A stretch of 16,455 bases of DNA, taken from Temnopleurus reevesii (taxonomy: Eukaryota > Echinodermata > Echinoidea > Temnopleuroida > Temnopleuridae). The notes below the pieces were generated by a model. It was not told where the DNA came from. It did not search any database and was given only the letters and a program-made list of their open reading frames with translations. The stretch is from assembly GCA_036244855.1 (NCBI GenBank), contig BQKZ01000754.1, positions 21,873-38,327 on the forward strand, given 5' to 3'. Position 1 is the first letter of the stretch; each line of letters starts with the position of its first letter. Positions 8,956-16,455 of this stretch are shown here, in pieces. A program made the translations under genes and the position numbers.

Positions 8956-9287
8956 AAGGAGAGGTATTGAGGACAATGTCATGTCAAGTACCCTTAATAC
9001 TCCTTTGCTAAAATGAATTTTTTCAGGAATTCGTGAAAATAAAGATCTTGGAATTGCACGAATGTGGTATCCAGTTTTGACATCTTGATGTTCCAGTTAC
9101 ATACAGAAATCGCATGAACATTTTAATTGATTTTTAAGTGGATCAGGAGTGCCTGTAAAGAAGCAATGTGATATATCATGAGATTGGTGATGCCTTAACA
9201 GCTTTGGAATGACAATGTACATCCTCTATTTTAAATTTTGTCATTATATCAATGCGCAGTAAAAACAATGGTGGTTCCATAGAATCT
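8956..9287. other. Non-coding stretch, nothing recognised
   Basis: Unique-looking AT-rich sequence between the fold-back element and the tandem array. I see no ORF, repeat or RNA gene. Confidence 0.5.
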
Positions 9288-9720
9288 GGGTTGAGTGCAG
9301 CAAAATGGAGGTGAATTTCTTGTTACCAAAAGAAAAAAATAAACACTGATAGAATTCAAACCTGCATCCTTCTGATTTGAAGATGCTAATCTCAACCACA
9401 TGATGCCTATACACACGTAACATCCTTTGAGCTCCTTAAAACCAGTCTGGGATAAAATCTTTAAGGAATATATTACTATCATTCAGGTTCCTATTCAATT
9501 CACCTGGGTCGAATGCATCAAAATAGAAGTGAATTTCTCGTCACCTTAAGAAATAAATCTTAAAAATTGACAAAATTCAAGCCAAAAATCTTCCTTACTA
9601 CTAAGTCAAGATACATGCTTTTATGCGCTTAAGCATCCTTTGAGTTCTGACGATAATCTCCAGGTGATATCGTATTTCTGCAGATAATCATTACTGGGAT
9701 TAGATCGCTTCTGGCATTAA
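9288..9720 (-). repeat. Array unit 1 (A+B), internal deletion in B tail
   Basis: Submonomer A at 9288-9500 and B from 9501. The B tail lacks the ACCACCCTGGTAAGAGGTCA segment found in the other units: GACGATAATCTC joins straight to CAGGTGATATCG. The tRNA-like head at 9352-9407 has lost several bases in the A-box region. Confidence 0.7.
9352..9407 (-). other. tRNA-like SINE head, degraded A box
   Basis: Read on the minus strand it ends in a GGTTTGAATTC B-box-like element (9352-9362). The A-box region is shortened (CCACATGATGCC on the plus strand), so internal promoter function is doubtful. Confidence 0.6.
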
Positions 9721-10167
9721 AACTCATCTCACCAATGCATATTACCTGGGTTGAGTGCAGCAAAATGGAGGGGAATTTATTGTTACCAGAATAAATAAAT
9801 AAACACTGATAGAATTCAAACCCAGAACCTTCTGATTAAAAAACACCAGTCTTGACCACTAAGCCATGACGCCTTTACACAATTACGGTCCTTTGAGCTC
9901 CCCTATATTACTTTCACTCAGGTACTCAAGCAATGGATCGAGTGCAGCAAAAATGGAGGTGAGTTTCATTTTACCAAAAGAAATTAACAAGATTTAAACG
10001 TACAATCTTCCTTACTACTAAGTCAAGATACATGCTTTTATACATTTTAACATCCTTTGAGTTCTGACTATAAGCGCTACAACCCTGGTAAGAGGTCAAT
10101 GAAGATCAAGCATTATCCATATTTCTGCAGATAATCATTACTGGGATTAGATCGCCCCTGGCATTAA
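9721..10167 (-). repeat. Array unit 2 (A+B)
   Basis: Submonomer A starts near 9744 and B near 9934. The A tail here is the short CCCCTATATTACT type rather than the CAGTCTGGGAT type, a variant shared with unit 4. The B tail is complete (CCCTGGTAAGAGGTCA present) but lacks the CAGGTGATATCG segment after CATTATCC. Confidence 0.7.
9812..9873 (-). other. tRNA-like SINE head, A and B boxes good
   Basis: On the minus strand the sequence starts GGCGTCATGGCTTAGTGG; the A-box match is TGGCTTAGTGG. It ends with the B-box-like GGTTTGAATTC. Box order and spacing match internal RNA polymerase III promoters. The middle is diverged from the other copies (AAAAAACACC on the plus strand), so it is not a functional tRNA. 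The parent isotype cannot be assigned. Confidence 0.65.
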
Positions 10168-10197
10168 AATTCCAAAAGAAATAAATAAACACTAATA

Positions 10198-10258
10198 GAA
10201 TTCAAACCTGCAACCTTCTGATTTGAAGATGCTCGTCTCAACCACTATGCCATGATGC
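10198..10258 (-). other. tRNA-like SINE head, best copy
   Basis: On the minus strand: acceptor-like GCATCA, A box TGGCATAGTGG (10242-10252), about 33 nt, then B box GGTTTGAATTC (10198-10208). The A box fits the polymerase III consensus; the B box differs from the usual GGTTCGANTCC at two positions. A CTTC/GAAG stem sits in the anticodon-arm position, but with a 6-nt loop, so no isotype is assigned. This is a SINE head, not a working tRNA gene. Confidence 0.7.
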
Positions 10259-10423
10259 ATTTACACATTCACCATCCTTTGAGCTCCTCAAAACCAGTCT
10301 GGGATGAAATCATTTCAATGAGTATATTACTATCATTCAGGTACCTATTCGTTTCACGTGGGTCAAATGCATCAAAATAGAAGTGAATTTTTTGTTACCA
10401 AAAGAAATAAATAAACACTGACA

Positions 10424-10478
10424 GAATTTAAACCTACAACCTTTTAATTTGAAGACACTAGTCTCAACCAAATGGTGC
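10424..10478 (-). other. tRNA-like SINE head, degraded
   Basis: The CCAAATGGTGC end has lost the TGGCATAGTGG word, and the B-box-like end reads GGTTTAAATTC. It is recognisable only by alignment with its neighbours. Confidence 0.55.
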
Positions 10479-10811
10479 TTTTACACATTGAAAATCCTTT
10501 GAGCTTCTCAAAACCAGTCTGGGATGAAATCTTTCAAGGAACATATTACTATCATTCAGGTACCTATTCGATTCACCTGAGTCGAGTGCATCAAAATAGA
10601 AGTGAATTTCTCGTTATCTTAAGAAATAGATTTTATAAATTGACGGAATTCAAGCCCAAAATCTTGCTAATTAATGCTTTTATGGATTGTAACATCCTTT
10701 GAGTTCATAATATAATCTCTACCACCCTGGTAAGAGGTCAGTGAAGATCAAGCATTGTCCAGGTGATATCGTATTTCCGCATTACGAGGATTAGATAGCT
10801 CCTGGCAATAA

Positions 10812-11271
10812 AATTCATCTTACCAATTCATCTAACCTGGCTCGAGTGAAGCAAAATGGAGGGGAATTTTTTTTGTTTCCAAAAGAGATAAATGAGAAAA
10901 ACATTTATGGAACTCAAACCTACAACCTTTTGATCAAAAGTCGCCAGTTTTAACCACTATCCCATGATGCCATTACACAATTACCATCCTTTGAGCCCCC
11001 CTATATCACTATCACTCTGGTACTGGTACTCAACACTGGGTCAGGTGCAGCAAAATGGAGGTGAATTTCTCTGTAACGAAAGAAATTAACGGGATTCAAA
11101 CCCACAATCTTGCTTAATACTAAGCAACGATGAATGCTTTTATGGATTTTTACATCCTTTGAGTTCATAATATAATCTCTACCACCCTGGTAAGAGGTCA
11201 AAGAAGATCAAGCATTGTCCATATTTCCGCAGATAATCAGTACTGGGATTAGATCGCCCCTGGCATTACAA
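10812..11271 (-). repeat. Array unit 4 (A+B)
   Basis: A from about 10835, with the short CCCCCCTATATCACT tail, and B from about 11035. The B tail lacks the CAGGTGATATCG segment, as in unit 2. Units 2 and 4 share both variants, which suggests that one was copied from the other or that two-unit blocks were amplified together. Confidence 0.7.
10909..10971 (-). other. tRNA-like SINE head
   Basis: Minus-strand reading GGCATCATGGGATAGTGG, with an A-box-like word changed at one consensus position (GGGATAG), then GGTTTGAGTTCC, a good B box. The anticodon-arm region differs from other copies (GATCAAAAGTCG on the plus strand). Confidence 0.6.
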
Positions 11272-11719
11272 TTCATCTTACTAATTCATCTAACCTGGGT
11301 TGAGTGCAGCAAAATAGAGGAACTCTTTTAACCCAAAGAAATAAATACACACTGACGGAATTCAAACCTGCAACCTTCTGATTTGAAGATGCTAGTCTTA
11401 ACCACTACCACATGATGCCTTTACACATTTACCATCCTTTGAGCTCCTTAAAACCAGTCTGGGATAAAATCTTTCAAGGAATGTACTACTATCATTCAGG
11501 AACCGGTTCGATTAACATGGGTCGAGTGCAGCAATATGGAGGGGAATTTGTTACCAAAAGCAATGAATAAAATATTGACGTGATTCAAACCATATCCTTT
11601 GAGCTCTGATGATAATTCCTACCACCCTGGTAAGAGGTCAAAGAAGATCAAGCATTGTCCAGGTGATATCGTATTTCCGCAGATAATCATTACTAGGATT
11701 AGATCGCTCCTGACACTCT
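11272..11719 (-). repeat. Array unit 5 (A + shortened B)
   Basis: A from about 11293 with the AAACCAGTCTGGGAT tail. B from about 11514 is shortened: after GATTCAAACC it skips directly to ATATCCTTTGAGCTC, losing the middle of the submonomer. The conserved block with CAGGTGATATCG is intact. Confidence 0.7.
11358..11419 (-). other. tRNA-like SINE head
   Basis: Minus-strand start GGCATCATGTGGTAGTGG, then CTTCAAATCAGAAG in the anticodon-arm position and GGTTTGAATTC as the B box. The A box differs slightly from the best copy. It is closest to the 10198-10258 head. Confidence 0.65.
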
Positions 11720-11801
11720 AATTCATCTAACCTGGCTCGAGTGCAGCAAAATGGAGGTTAATTTCTTGTTACCAAAAGAAATAAATAAATAAACACTGAC
11801 A

Positions 11802-11862
11802 GAATTTAAAACTACACCTTTCTGATTTGAAGATGATAGTCTCAACCACAAAGCCATGATGC
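11802..11862 (-). other. tRNA-like SINE head
   Basis: The A-box word is TGGCTTTGTGG on the minus strand and the B-box region is degraded to TTTTAAATTC. The CTTCAAATCAGA segment is preserved. Confidence 0.55.
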
Positions 11863-11976
11863 ATTTACACATTCACCATCCTGGTGTCTATTCAATTAAC
11901 CTGGGTCAAATGCAGCAAAATGGAGGAGAATATCTTCTTACCAAGAGAGATAAATAAAAAAACAAAAACATTGAGG

Positions 11977-12053
11977 GAATTCAAACCCACAACTTTCTGA
12001 TTTGAAGATGCCAGTCGTAACCGTGAAGATGCCAGTCTTAACCGTCATGATGC
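11977..12053 (-). other. tRNA-like SINE head with internal 21-bp duplication
   Basis: Bases 12004-12024 are repeated at 12025-12045 with one mismatch (GAAGATGCCAGTC then TAACCGT in both). The head is therefore about 15 bases longer than its siblings and the A-box word is lost. The B-box-like GGTTTGAATTC end is intact. Confidence 0.7.
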
Positions 12054-12205
12054 ATGCTTTTATAGATTTTAACATCCTTTGAGTTCTGAATATAATCTCT
12101 ACCACCCTGGTAAGAGGTCAAAGAAGATCAAGCATTGTCTAGGTGATATCGTATTTCCGCAGATAATCATTACTAGAATTAGATCGCCCGTGGCATTACA
12201 TTAGC

Positions 12206-13600
12206 GTGACCATGCATTTACGTGCTTCCACGAGATATTGCCAATATTGCATGTATCCAATTTTTCGGAATAAATACATAGAAGTTTCCACCGGGCTACG
12301 GGTCATTGAGGTGAACAATGCATAATTCATCTCCCCTCTTCAGCGGAGTGCTCCATTTTGTGCGGAACCTGAAAGAAAAGTAGATTTCAACTCATGTCTT
12401 CATTTTCAAACCCATTCAGGTGAATTTTCTTTCAGACCTCATCCTCAAACTACAGAAAAAATAAGAGAGGCCTCCACCTCGAAACATGAAATGATTTCAC
12501 ATCTTCCTTAGACATGTCCCTCTTTTTTTAGGGGAGGGATGATCCAGTAATTTTGTGGAAAAAAAATAACTCCCCAAATCGCAAACGTTTGAATACATTT
12601 TTCTTCCTTCATCTCATGCTCTTGATACTCTCCCCCCACAAACACACACCCACACAAAGGTTTTGCTCTTGTAAAAATAGATTTGCATTGAAAAAAATGT
12701 CAAAATGTACACCTTCACAAATTCACTGGTAAACATTAATGCATTTTGCCCCAAAATAAGTGACCGCTGCATTAGACAAGTTATACTTTCCGCGAAAGTT
12801 ACCACATGCAATTTCTTCATACAGATTTCAAGTATGCGATAAAATTCTAGTAATTACATACAGCATCATCAACAAAATCATCACTTGGTTTGAGGGCCAA
12901 TTTGCACACATACAGAGTTATCATGTCATCTTGTTGAGGATATACATGTATTTTGTACCCATTTTCATTCTACACTAGAATTTAAATGATCAGAATGCTA
13001 TCACAGTGAAGATCAATACATTTAATGTGTAACATGTTGGTTGAAAATCAATCATATCAGACTTTTATAATGCAAAAGCGCTTGCCTTTATATTAAAAAA
13101 AACAATAAATTGTACAAGCTAAAATATCCATTCTGATAAAACATAAAGACTCAAGACTAACAAAATCAAAATTCAAGAATGCAATAACTTCATGTGCTGG
13201 AAATTACTAAATCTAATAAAGTTTGCAAGTTATAAAAGGCATTTCATTTCAGTGCATGTCTGTGTAAAGTGGAGCATGAAATCTAATTTGAGTTCATCTG
13301 AAAGCACACACTGAATTTGGTGGGAAGAAATGAAAAATAATTGGGAGTTTGAACAAAAATCAATATTGTATTCCAAGGGCATAATTTCATAAAATTGTAT
13401 AAATTGACATTTACCAATGGGAAGGATGCTTGTTTCAAGTTATTACAAAAACTTTTTCATTTATTCATAGATACGGGAGATATTTTCCAAATTCCCCATT
13501 CGCCTTTGGGCCATTGACTCATAAACACAAACTACGTCCAGACACAAAACAATGTATTTTTATCACTTTAAAATAAAAGTATTGAAGGAATTCAGTAATT
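12206..13600. other. Non-coding AT-rich stretch, minor repeats only
   Basis: No gene is seen. Small features are an 11-bp perfect inverted repeat (CTGAAAGAAAA at 12369-12379, reverse complement at 12425-12435) and a C/CA-rich run at about 12631-12658. The 68- and 72-codon ORFs here have no recognisable product. Sequence from 12980 to 13600 is plain AT-rich DNA. Confidence 0.5.
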
Positions 13601-13601
13601 A

Positions 13602-14116
13602 TTCCTTCCTTCCCTTCGGCCTTGTCTCCTTGCCTTCCCCTACCACTTTCCCTTCATCACTGAGCTCCCTCCCTCCATCTCTCTCTTTCCTCCCTCATCT
13701 ACCTCCTCTTCCTCCCCATTTTTTCTCTCTCATCCCCCTTCTCTCTTTCCTTCCTTCATTCCTTCTATCCCCTCTTGCTCTTTCCTCTTTCCCTTCCCTC
13801 TGCAGTGCCCCCCCCCCACTGTTCCCCTCCATCCCCCTCTTCCCTCCTGCCTCTTGCTCCTCCCTCTCCCCTTTCACTCTAACCCCCTTAATACCTCTCC
13901 TTCTGCCCTCCCTCCCTCTCCCTCTTACCTCCCTTACTAACTCTTCTTTCTACCTCTTCTTCCTCCCTCCCCGTTCTCTCCTGCCTCTCCCTCCTTGCTC
14001 CCTCCCTTTCTCTCCCTTCCTCTCCCTTCCTCTCTCCCTTCCCTCTTCCCTCTCCTTCCTCTCTCCTCCTCCCTCCTACCTCTCCCTCCTACCTCTCCCT
14101 CCTTTTTTCTTCATCC
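13602..14116. repeat. Polypyrimidine (C/T) tract of about 515 bp
   Basis: The plus strand is overwhelmingly C and T over roughly half a kilobase, built from irregular CCCTCC, CTCTCC and CTTCCT words with local tandem copies (CCTCCTACCTCTC repeated near 14070-14100) and a run of ten C (13808-13817). The 189-codon plus-strand ORF across it encodes only Ser, Leu, Pro and Phe runs and reflects the missing purines needed for stop codons. Such tracts can form triplex (H-DNA) structures and stall polymerases. Confidence 0.9.
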
Positions 14117-14284
14117 ACTAACAGTACAATAATTCCAGGGGTAAATACCCGTCGTGTCAAGGGGGCAGTACACAGTCCAAGTGAGAATACTTCAAATACT
14201 GTAAAGCTCAAAATGATAGGATCACAGGTTAGATCATAGGCCACATCTAGATGTATTGTTCTAAGCTCTATAGTGATAACAGAT
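14117..14284. other. Short non-coding spacer
   Basis: Unstructured sequence between the pyrimidine tract and the 94-bp repeat. Nothing recognised. Confidence 0.5.
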
Positions 14285-14475
14285 AACCCTAAAGCCCCTG
14301 ATTTGCACTGAAGGACCCTTTTGGTAAAACTCTGCTAGTTGTACGAAAATTATCTTTAGGTAACTTACCAGCAGGTAAAACCCTAAATTACTAATTTGCA
14401 CTGGAAAATCTTTTTGTGTATGACTCTGCCAGGGATATGTCATATTAACATGATTTTAGGTCACTTACCAGATTA
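14285..14475. repeat. Two-copy tandem repeat, about 94-bp period
   Basis: AACCCTAAA at 14285 recurs at 14379. Both copies continue with an AATTTGCACTG / GATTTGCACTG phrase, CTTTTGG/TTTTTGTG, ACTCTGC, and end with TTTAGGTAACTTACCAG or TTTAGGTCACTTACCAG. The copies abut. A minus-strand ORF of 60 codons spans both and repeats a peptide motif as a consequence. It is not taken as a gene. Confidence 0.75.
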
Positions 14476-14479
14476 ATCA

Positions 14480-15560
14480 AAAATAGCTAAAAATTAATGA
14501 AACGCACCCAAGACTACATCTGTGCTCCATACAGGTACATTATCAAATCTTCATGTGCACAAAGACACTTCTGAAAAGAATGATCTAGGGTGGAATTAAT
14601 GTCTGGTCTCACACAATTAACAACTTTATGACACTGCACTTTCAACGTTGACTTTTAGTGTCGCTCATATTGAAAGGAATGGGAGAATCTGTTGAACAAA
14701 TCGTCTTCAGAAAAGTCGAATACATGCTGGGCGACATAGAGTGCTGTACAAATAGAGGAGGTGGTATTTACGTAAGCAACACCTAAGGAGGGACAAATTT
14801 TAACAAATTGTTGTGATAAGTATGTAAAGTAGATATCTATGGCATATTTGGGATGTGAAAAATAACAACATTTATACCATGATAATCATCAGCATATTTT
14901 GTCATGTTGCGAAACAACGATTGTGTTTTGGACTGATGCATTTATCTTAACAATACTTAAAAAATAAAGAAAATTGTTCCCACAGGTCTTTTTGGTGTTA
15001 TTGTTGTTGTTCGATGATTAATGATGCTGTTTCTTAAATTCTATGTCCATTTCAAAGCTTGTATGCAGTTCCACAAATTCTTGTAAAATCCTGCAACCAT
15101 ATTCTGAAAATAATGTCTAATTATATGCAAACAAATCATTATGTAACAAGAAAAATTTGGCACAAAACTGGTCAAACATATACATACAAATCCTTAGAGA
15201 AATTACCTCAATTTAAGCCCACTGTTCATCAATACTACAACTTTTTCATGCTAAAAATAAAAGTGTAACCTCTAAATTTGAAAAAAAAAACGAAATATAC
15301 CATCAATGTATATGTTTATATAAGTAGATTCAGAAATTTTAACATTACATATTTACCCTTTAATTCATTCAATCTTTTATGAGGGGTTGAAATGCATAAA
15401 TCCATTCTTTCTATCATGGCATACTGATAGCCATGGGGATTGAGTTCTTTTGAATTGTGTTCAAAGCACATTATTCTGTGTCAGTGGTTTCACACATCAT
15501 TTTGACAACATCCCAAGTTAGGTGTAAATACCAACTAAATATAGGCAGAGACACAATGAC
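14480..15560. other. Non-coding AT-rich stretch, nothing recognised
   Basis: No gene, RNA or clear repeat. A 69-codon ORF (15059-15268) is within chance expectation and its product is not recognised. There are TTG trinucleotides near 14999-15011 and an A10 run near 15281-15290. Confidence 0.5.
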
Positions 15561-15925
15561 ATTCCCGGGCTTTCGCAAGTCGATTCTGAACACCGTTTGT
15601 GCGCAAAATTTTGTGTGCAAAACGGAGAATCCTCCGTCTTCCCCAAATCCAGGCCGGTTGTCTGGCGATCCTGCATTGTTGAAAAACGTACAGTGCAAGA
15701 TCGCGTGACATTAGATCTGTCAATCAGCGATCGCGTACAAAACGATTTTTCATTTAACCGATCTCACTTGGGCTCCCGCGTTTAGCCACACACATGCGAA
15801 ATGACAATTTAGGGTCTTTGGAGAGCGTGAGCAGAGGGAGGCAAGTACGGCCAATTGCTGGCTGATTTTGTGCCGCTACGCTCGCGTTGTTCACATTGCG
15901 AAAGCACACTGGTATCTCTGACTCG
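15560..15925. promoter_or_regulatory. CpG-richer block, possible regulatory region or first exon
   Basis: I count about 29 CpG dinucleotides in this 366-bp block, far denser than in the rest of the window. Words include GATCGCGTGAC, AGCGATCGCGT and CGCTACGCTCGCG, and there is a small hairpin (ACGGAG / CTCCGT, 15622-15637). Overlapping ORFs of 62-83 codons exist on both strands without a recognisable product. A CpG-dense, less AT-rich island in AT-rich DNA can be a promoter, an exon or a young transposable element. I cannot tell which, and no TATA box or initiator was established. Confidence 0.25.
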
Positions 15926-16022
15926 TCAAATAGATGAGCAGCTTACTTGACTTCACATTTAGATATCTCTACCTGATTCTCCTTGAACTAAATACGGCCA
16001 AAATAGCATCTCCCGCCTTTTA
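15924..16022. repeat. Direct repeat, copy 1 (268-bp offset)
   Basis: CGTCAAATAGATGAGCAGCT at 15924 begins a block of about 99 bp that recurs at 16192. Shared landmarks are CTTACTTGACTTCACATTTA, GATATCTCT, TGATTCTC, AAATAC and GCCAAAA. The two copies are similar along their whole length. Confidence 0.85.
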
Positions 16023-16191
16023 AAAGCTGATACAGGGTGTATACCTTTTTAGCAGAAGAATGTTCATTACTAAAAATTTAACATCAAAACTATATCTGGC
16101 ATGAGAGAATGTAAAACCATTTCTAGATAGCTCATGGCATGCCGATCGACATGGAGTTGAATTCTTTAGAATAATTTTCCATCAAATTTTC

Positions 16192-16290
16192 CGTCAAATG
16201 GATGAGTAGCTTACTTGACTTCACATTTAGATATCTCTTCATGATTCTCTTTGACCTAAATACAGCCAAAAGTAACTCCCCCTTTTTTAA
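16192..16290. repeat. Direct repeat, copy 2
   Basis: Second copy of 15924-16022, starting CGTCAAATGGATGAGTAGCT. It shares the same landmarks, with scattered substitutions. The spacer between copies (about 16023-16191) is not obviously repeated. The pair may be the ends of a larger element, or a local duplication of about 268 bp whose other half has diverged. Confidence 0.85.
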
Positions 16291-16455
16291 AGTAATAAAA
16301 AAATTCAATTATAAAACTAGATGAATCCTAGACCGCGCACGGTCAAAATTTATGCCTCCGCCATCACGCAATCAGAAAGATATGTATAGCTTGTTCCATG
16401 CCATCAGAAATCAAAAACATTTTACAAATTTTGGGCACTGCCACCTTTGACCCCA
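16291..16455. other. Window end; possible dispersed repeat fragment
   Basis: It contains the small palindrome GACCG-CGCA-CGGTC (16331-16344), a phrase ATGCCTCCGCCATCACG and a terminal ACCTTTGACCCC. Such phrases recall dispersed repeats of marine invertebrate genomes, but this is from memory and the element would continue outside the window. Confidence 0.25.

Larger units (their letters stand above)
10168..10811 (-). repeat. Array unit 3 (truncated A + A + B), extra submonomer
   Basis: At 10170 the conserved block joins directly to TCCAAAAGAAATAAAT, so the first A lacks its CTGGGTTGAGTGCAGC start. A second, complete A-type copy follows from 10356, then B from 10575. The unit is about 644 bp against about 450 for the others. 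The extra A and the missing start are what unequal exchange between misaligned copies would produce. Confidence 0.7.
9288..12200 (-). repeat. SINE-derived tandem array with A/B higher-order structure
   Basis: About 2.9 kb of head-to-tail repetition. The core landmark, a GGGTTGAGTGCAGCAAAATGG-like word, begins near 9288, 9501, 9744, 9934, 10356, 10575, 10835, 11035, 11293, 11514, 11730 and 11900; one further unit lacks it. Submonomers are roughly 170-260 bp. Type A is followed by an AAACCAGTCTGGGAT or CCCCTATAT tail. Type B is followed by ACCACCCTGGTAAGAGGTCA and a conserved block ending ATTAGATCGCCCCTGGCATT. Six copies of that block end near 9720, 10167, 10811, 11271, 11719 and 12200. On the minus strand, type A opens with a tRNA-like head, so the array looks like a tRNA-derived SINE dimer amplified into a satellite. 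The strand given is that of the tRNA-like heads. Confidence 0.8.
11720..12200 (-). repeat. Array unit 6 (truncated A + A/B hybrid), end of array
   Basis: The A copy from 11730 loses its tail soon after CATTCACCATCC. The final submonomer from 11900 has an A-type tRNA-like head, then a B-type ATGCTTTTATAGATTTT segment and B tail, so it is a recombinant. Similarity to the array stops close to GGCATTACATTAG at about 12200. Confidence 0.7.

Noticed and set aside
9249..9482. 77-codon minus-strand ORF, and a 76-codon plus-strand ORF at 10472-10702
   Set aside because: Both lie in the tandem array (the first also starts in its left flank). The frames are not maintained in the other array units.
9812..9873. 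Array heads as functional tRNA genes
   Set aside because: The A and B boxes fit, but the anticodon arm does not give a proper 7-nt loop, the acceptor ends do not pair convincingly, and copies vary freely. A SINE head explains them better.
9288..12200. CRISPR array
   Set aside because: Units are 170-260 bp, diverged and dimeric, with tRNA-like heads, and there are no short identical repeats with unique spacers. The sequence is eukaryotic in character.
13695..13877. 60-codon minus-strand Arg/Glu/Gly-rich ORF
   Set aside because: Opposite-strand shadow of the same pyrimidine tract.
13552..14121. 189-codon plus-strand ORF rich in Ser, Leu and Pro
   Set aside because: It is the translation of a polypyrimidine tract, which cannot form stop codons easily. 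There is no domain and no non-repetitive sequence beyond the first residues.
15457..15785. Overlapping ORFs of 62-83 codons on both strands at the CpG-rich block
   Set aside because: Four mutually overlapping frames cannot all be real, none has a recognisable product, and raised GC alone lengthens frames.

Overview
This is AT-rich, repeat-dense eukaryotic nuclear DNA with no gene that I can name. There are no operon-like runs of ORFs, no bacterial signals and no long ORF with a recognisable domain. There are many microsatellites, fold-back elements, diverged tandem duplications and tRNA-related (SINE-type) modules. A single ambiguous base at about 4551 suggests a draft assembly. The overall texture (GA/CT and GT microsatellites, frequent ACATGTA words, MITE-like hairpins, a tRNA-derived SINE) would fit a marine invertebrate, perhaps an echinoderm such as a sea urchin. 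That placement is an inference and a weak one.

Layout. 1-2870 is non-coding, with an AT/GT microsatellite, a poly-A/GA tract and a 35-bp-offset direct repeat. 2873-3284 holds two diverged copies of a repeat unit; the second copy has an AT-microsatellite expansion and a strong hairpin. 3290-3785 is less AT-rich and holds the only ORF above 100 codons that is not low complexity (138 codons, unrecognised). 4047-4173 is a 127-bp near-perfect hairpin with 14-bp perfect ends, MITE-like. 4440-5940 has small inverted repeats in otherwise plain sequence. 5944-6127 is a purine-rich tract. 6436-8300 has two further diverged tandem duplications (184-bp and 275-bp offsets). 8668-8955 is a fold-back element with arms of about 87 bp.

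The main feature is 9288-12200. It is a tandem array of about 2.9 kb with higher-order structure: two related submonomers, A and B, alternate and are punctuated by six copies of a conserved block. Submonomer A carries, on the minus strand, a tRNA-like head with good RNA polymerase III A-box and B-box matches. The array therefore looks like a SINE that became a satellite. Deletions, an extra A unit and an A/B hybrid end unit point to unequal exchange.

12206-13600 is plain AT-rich sequence. 13602-14116 is a C/T-rich polypyrimidine tract of about 515 bp; the long ORF on it is a low-complexity artefact. 14285-14475 is a 94-bp two-copy repeat. 15560-15925 is a CpG-richer block that could be a regulatory region or first exon. 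15924-16290 holds two direct copies of a sequence of about 99 bp, 268 bp apart.

No set of cooperating genes can be described. The biology visible here is repeat biology: SINE-derived satellite formation, MITE-type fold-backs and local segmental tandem duplication.
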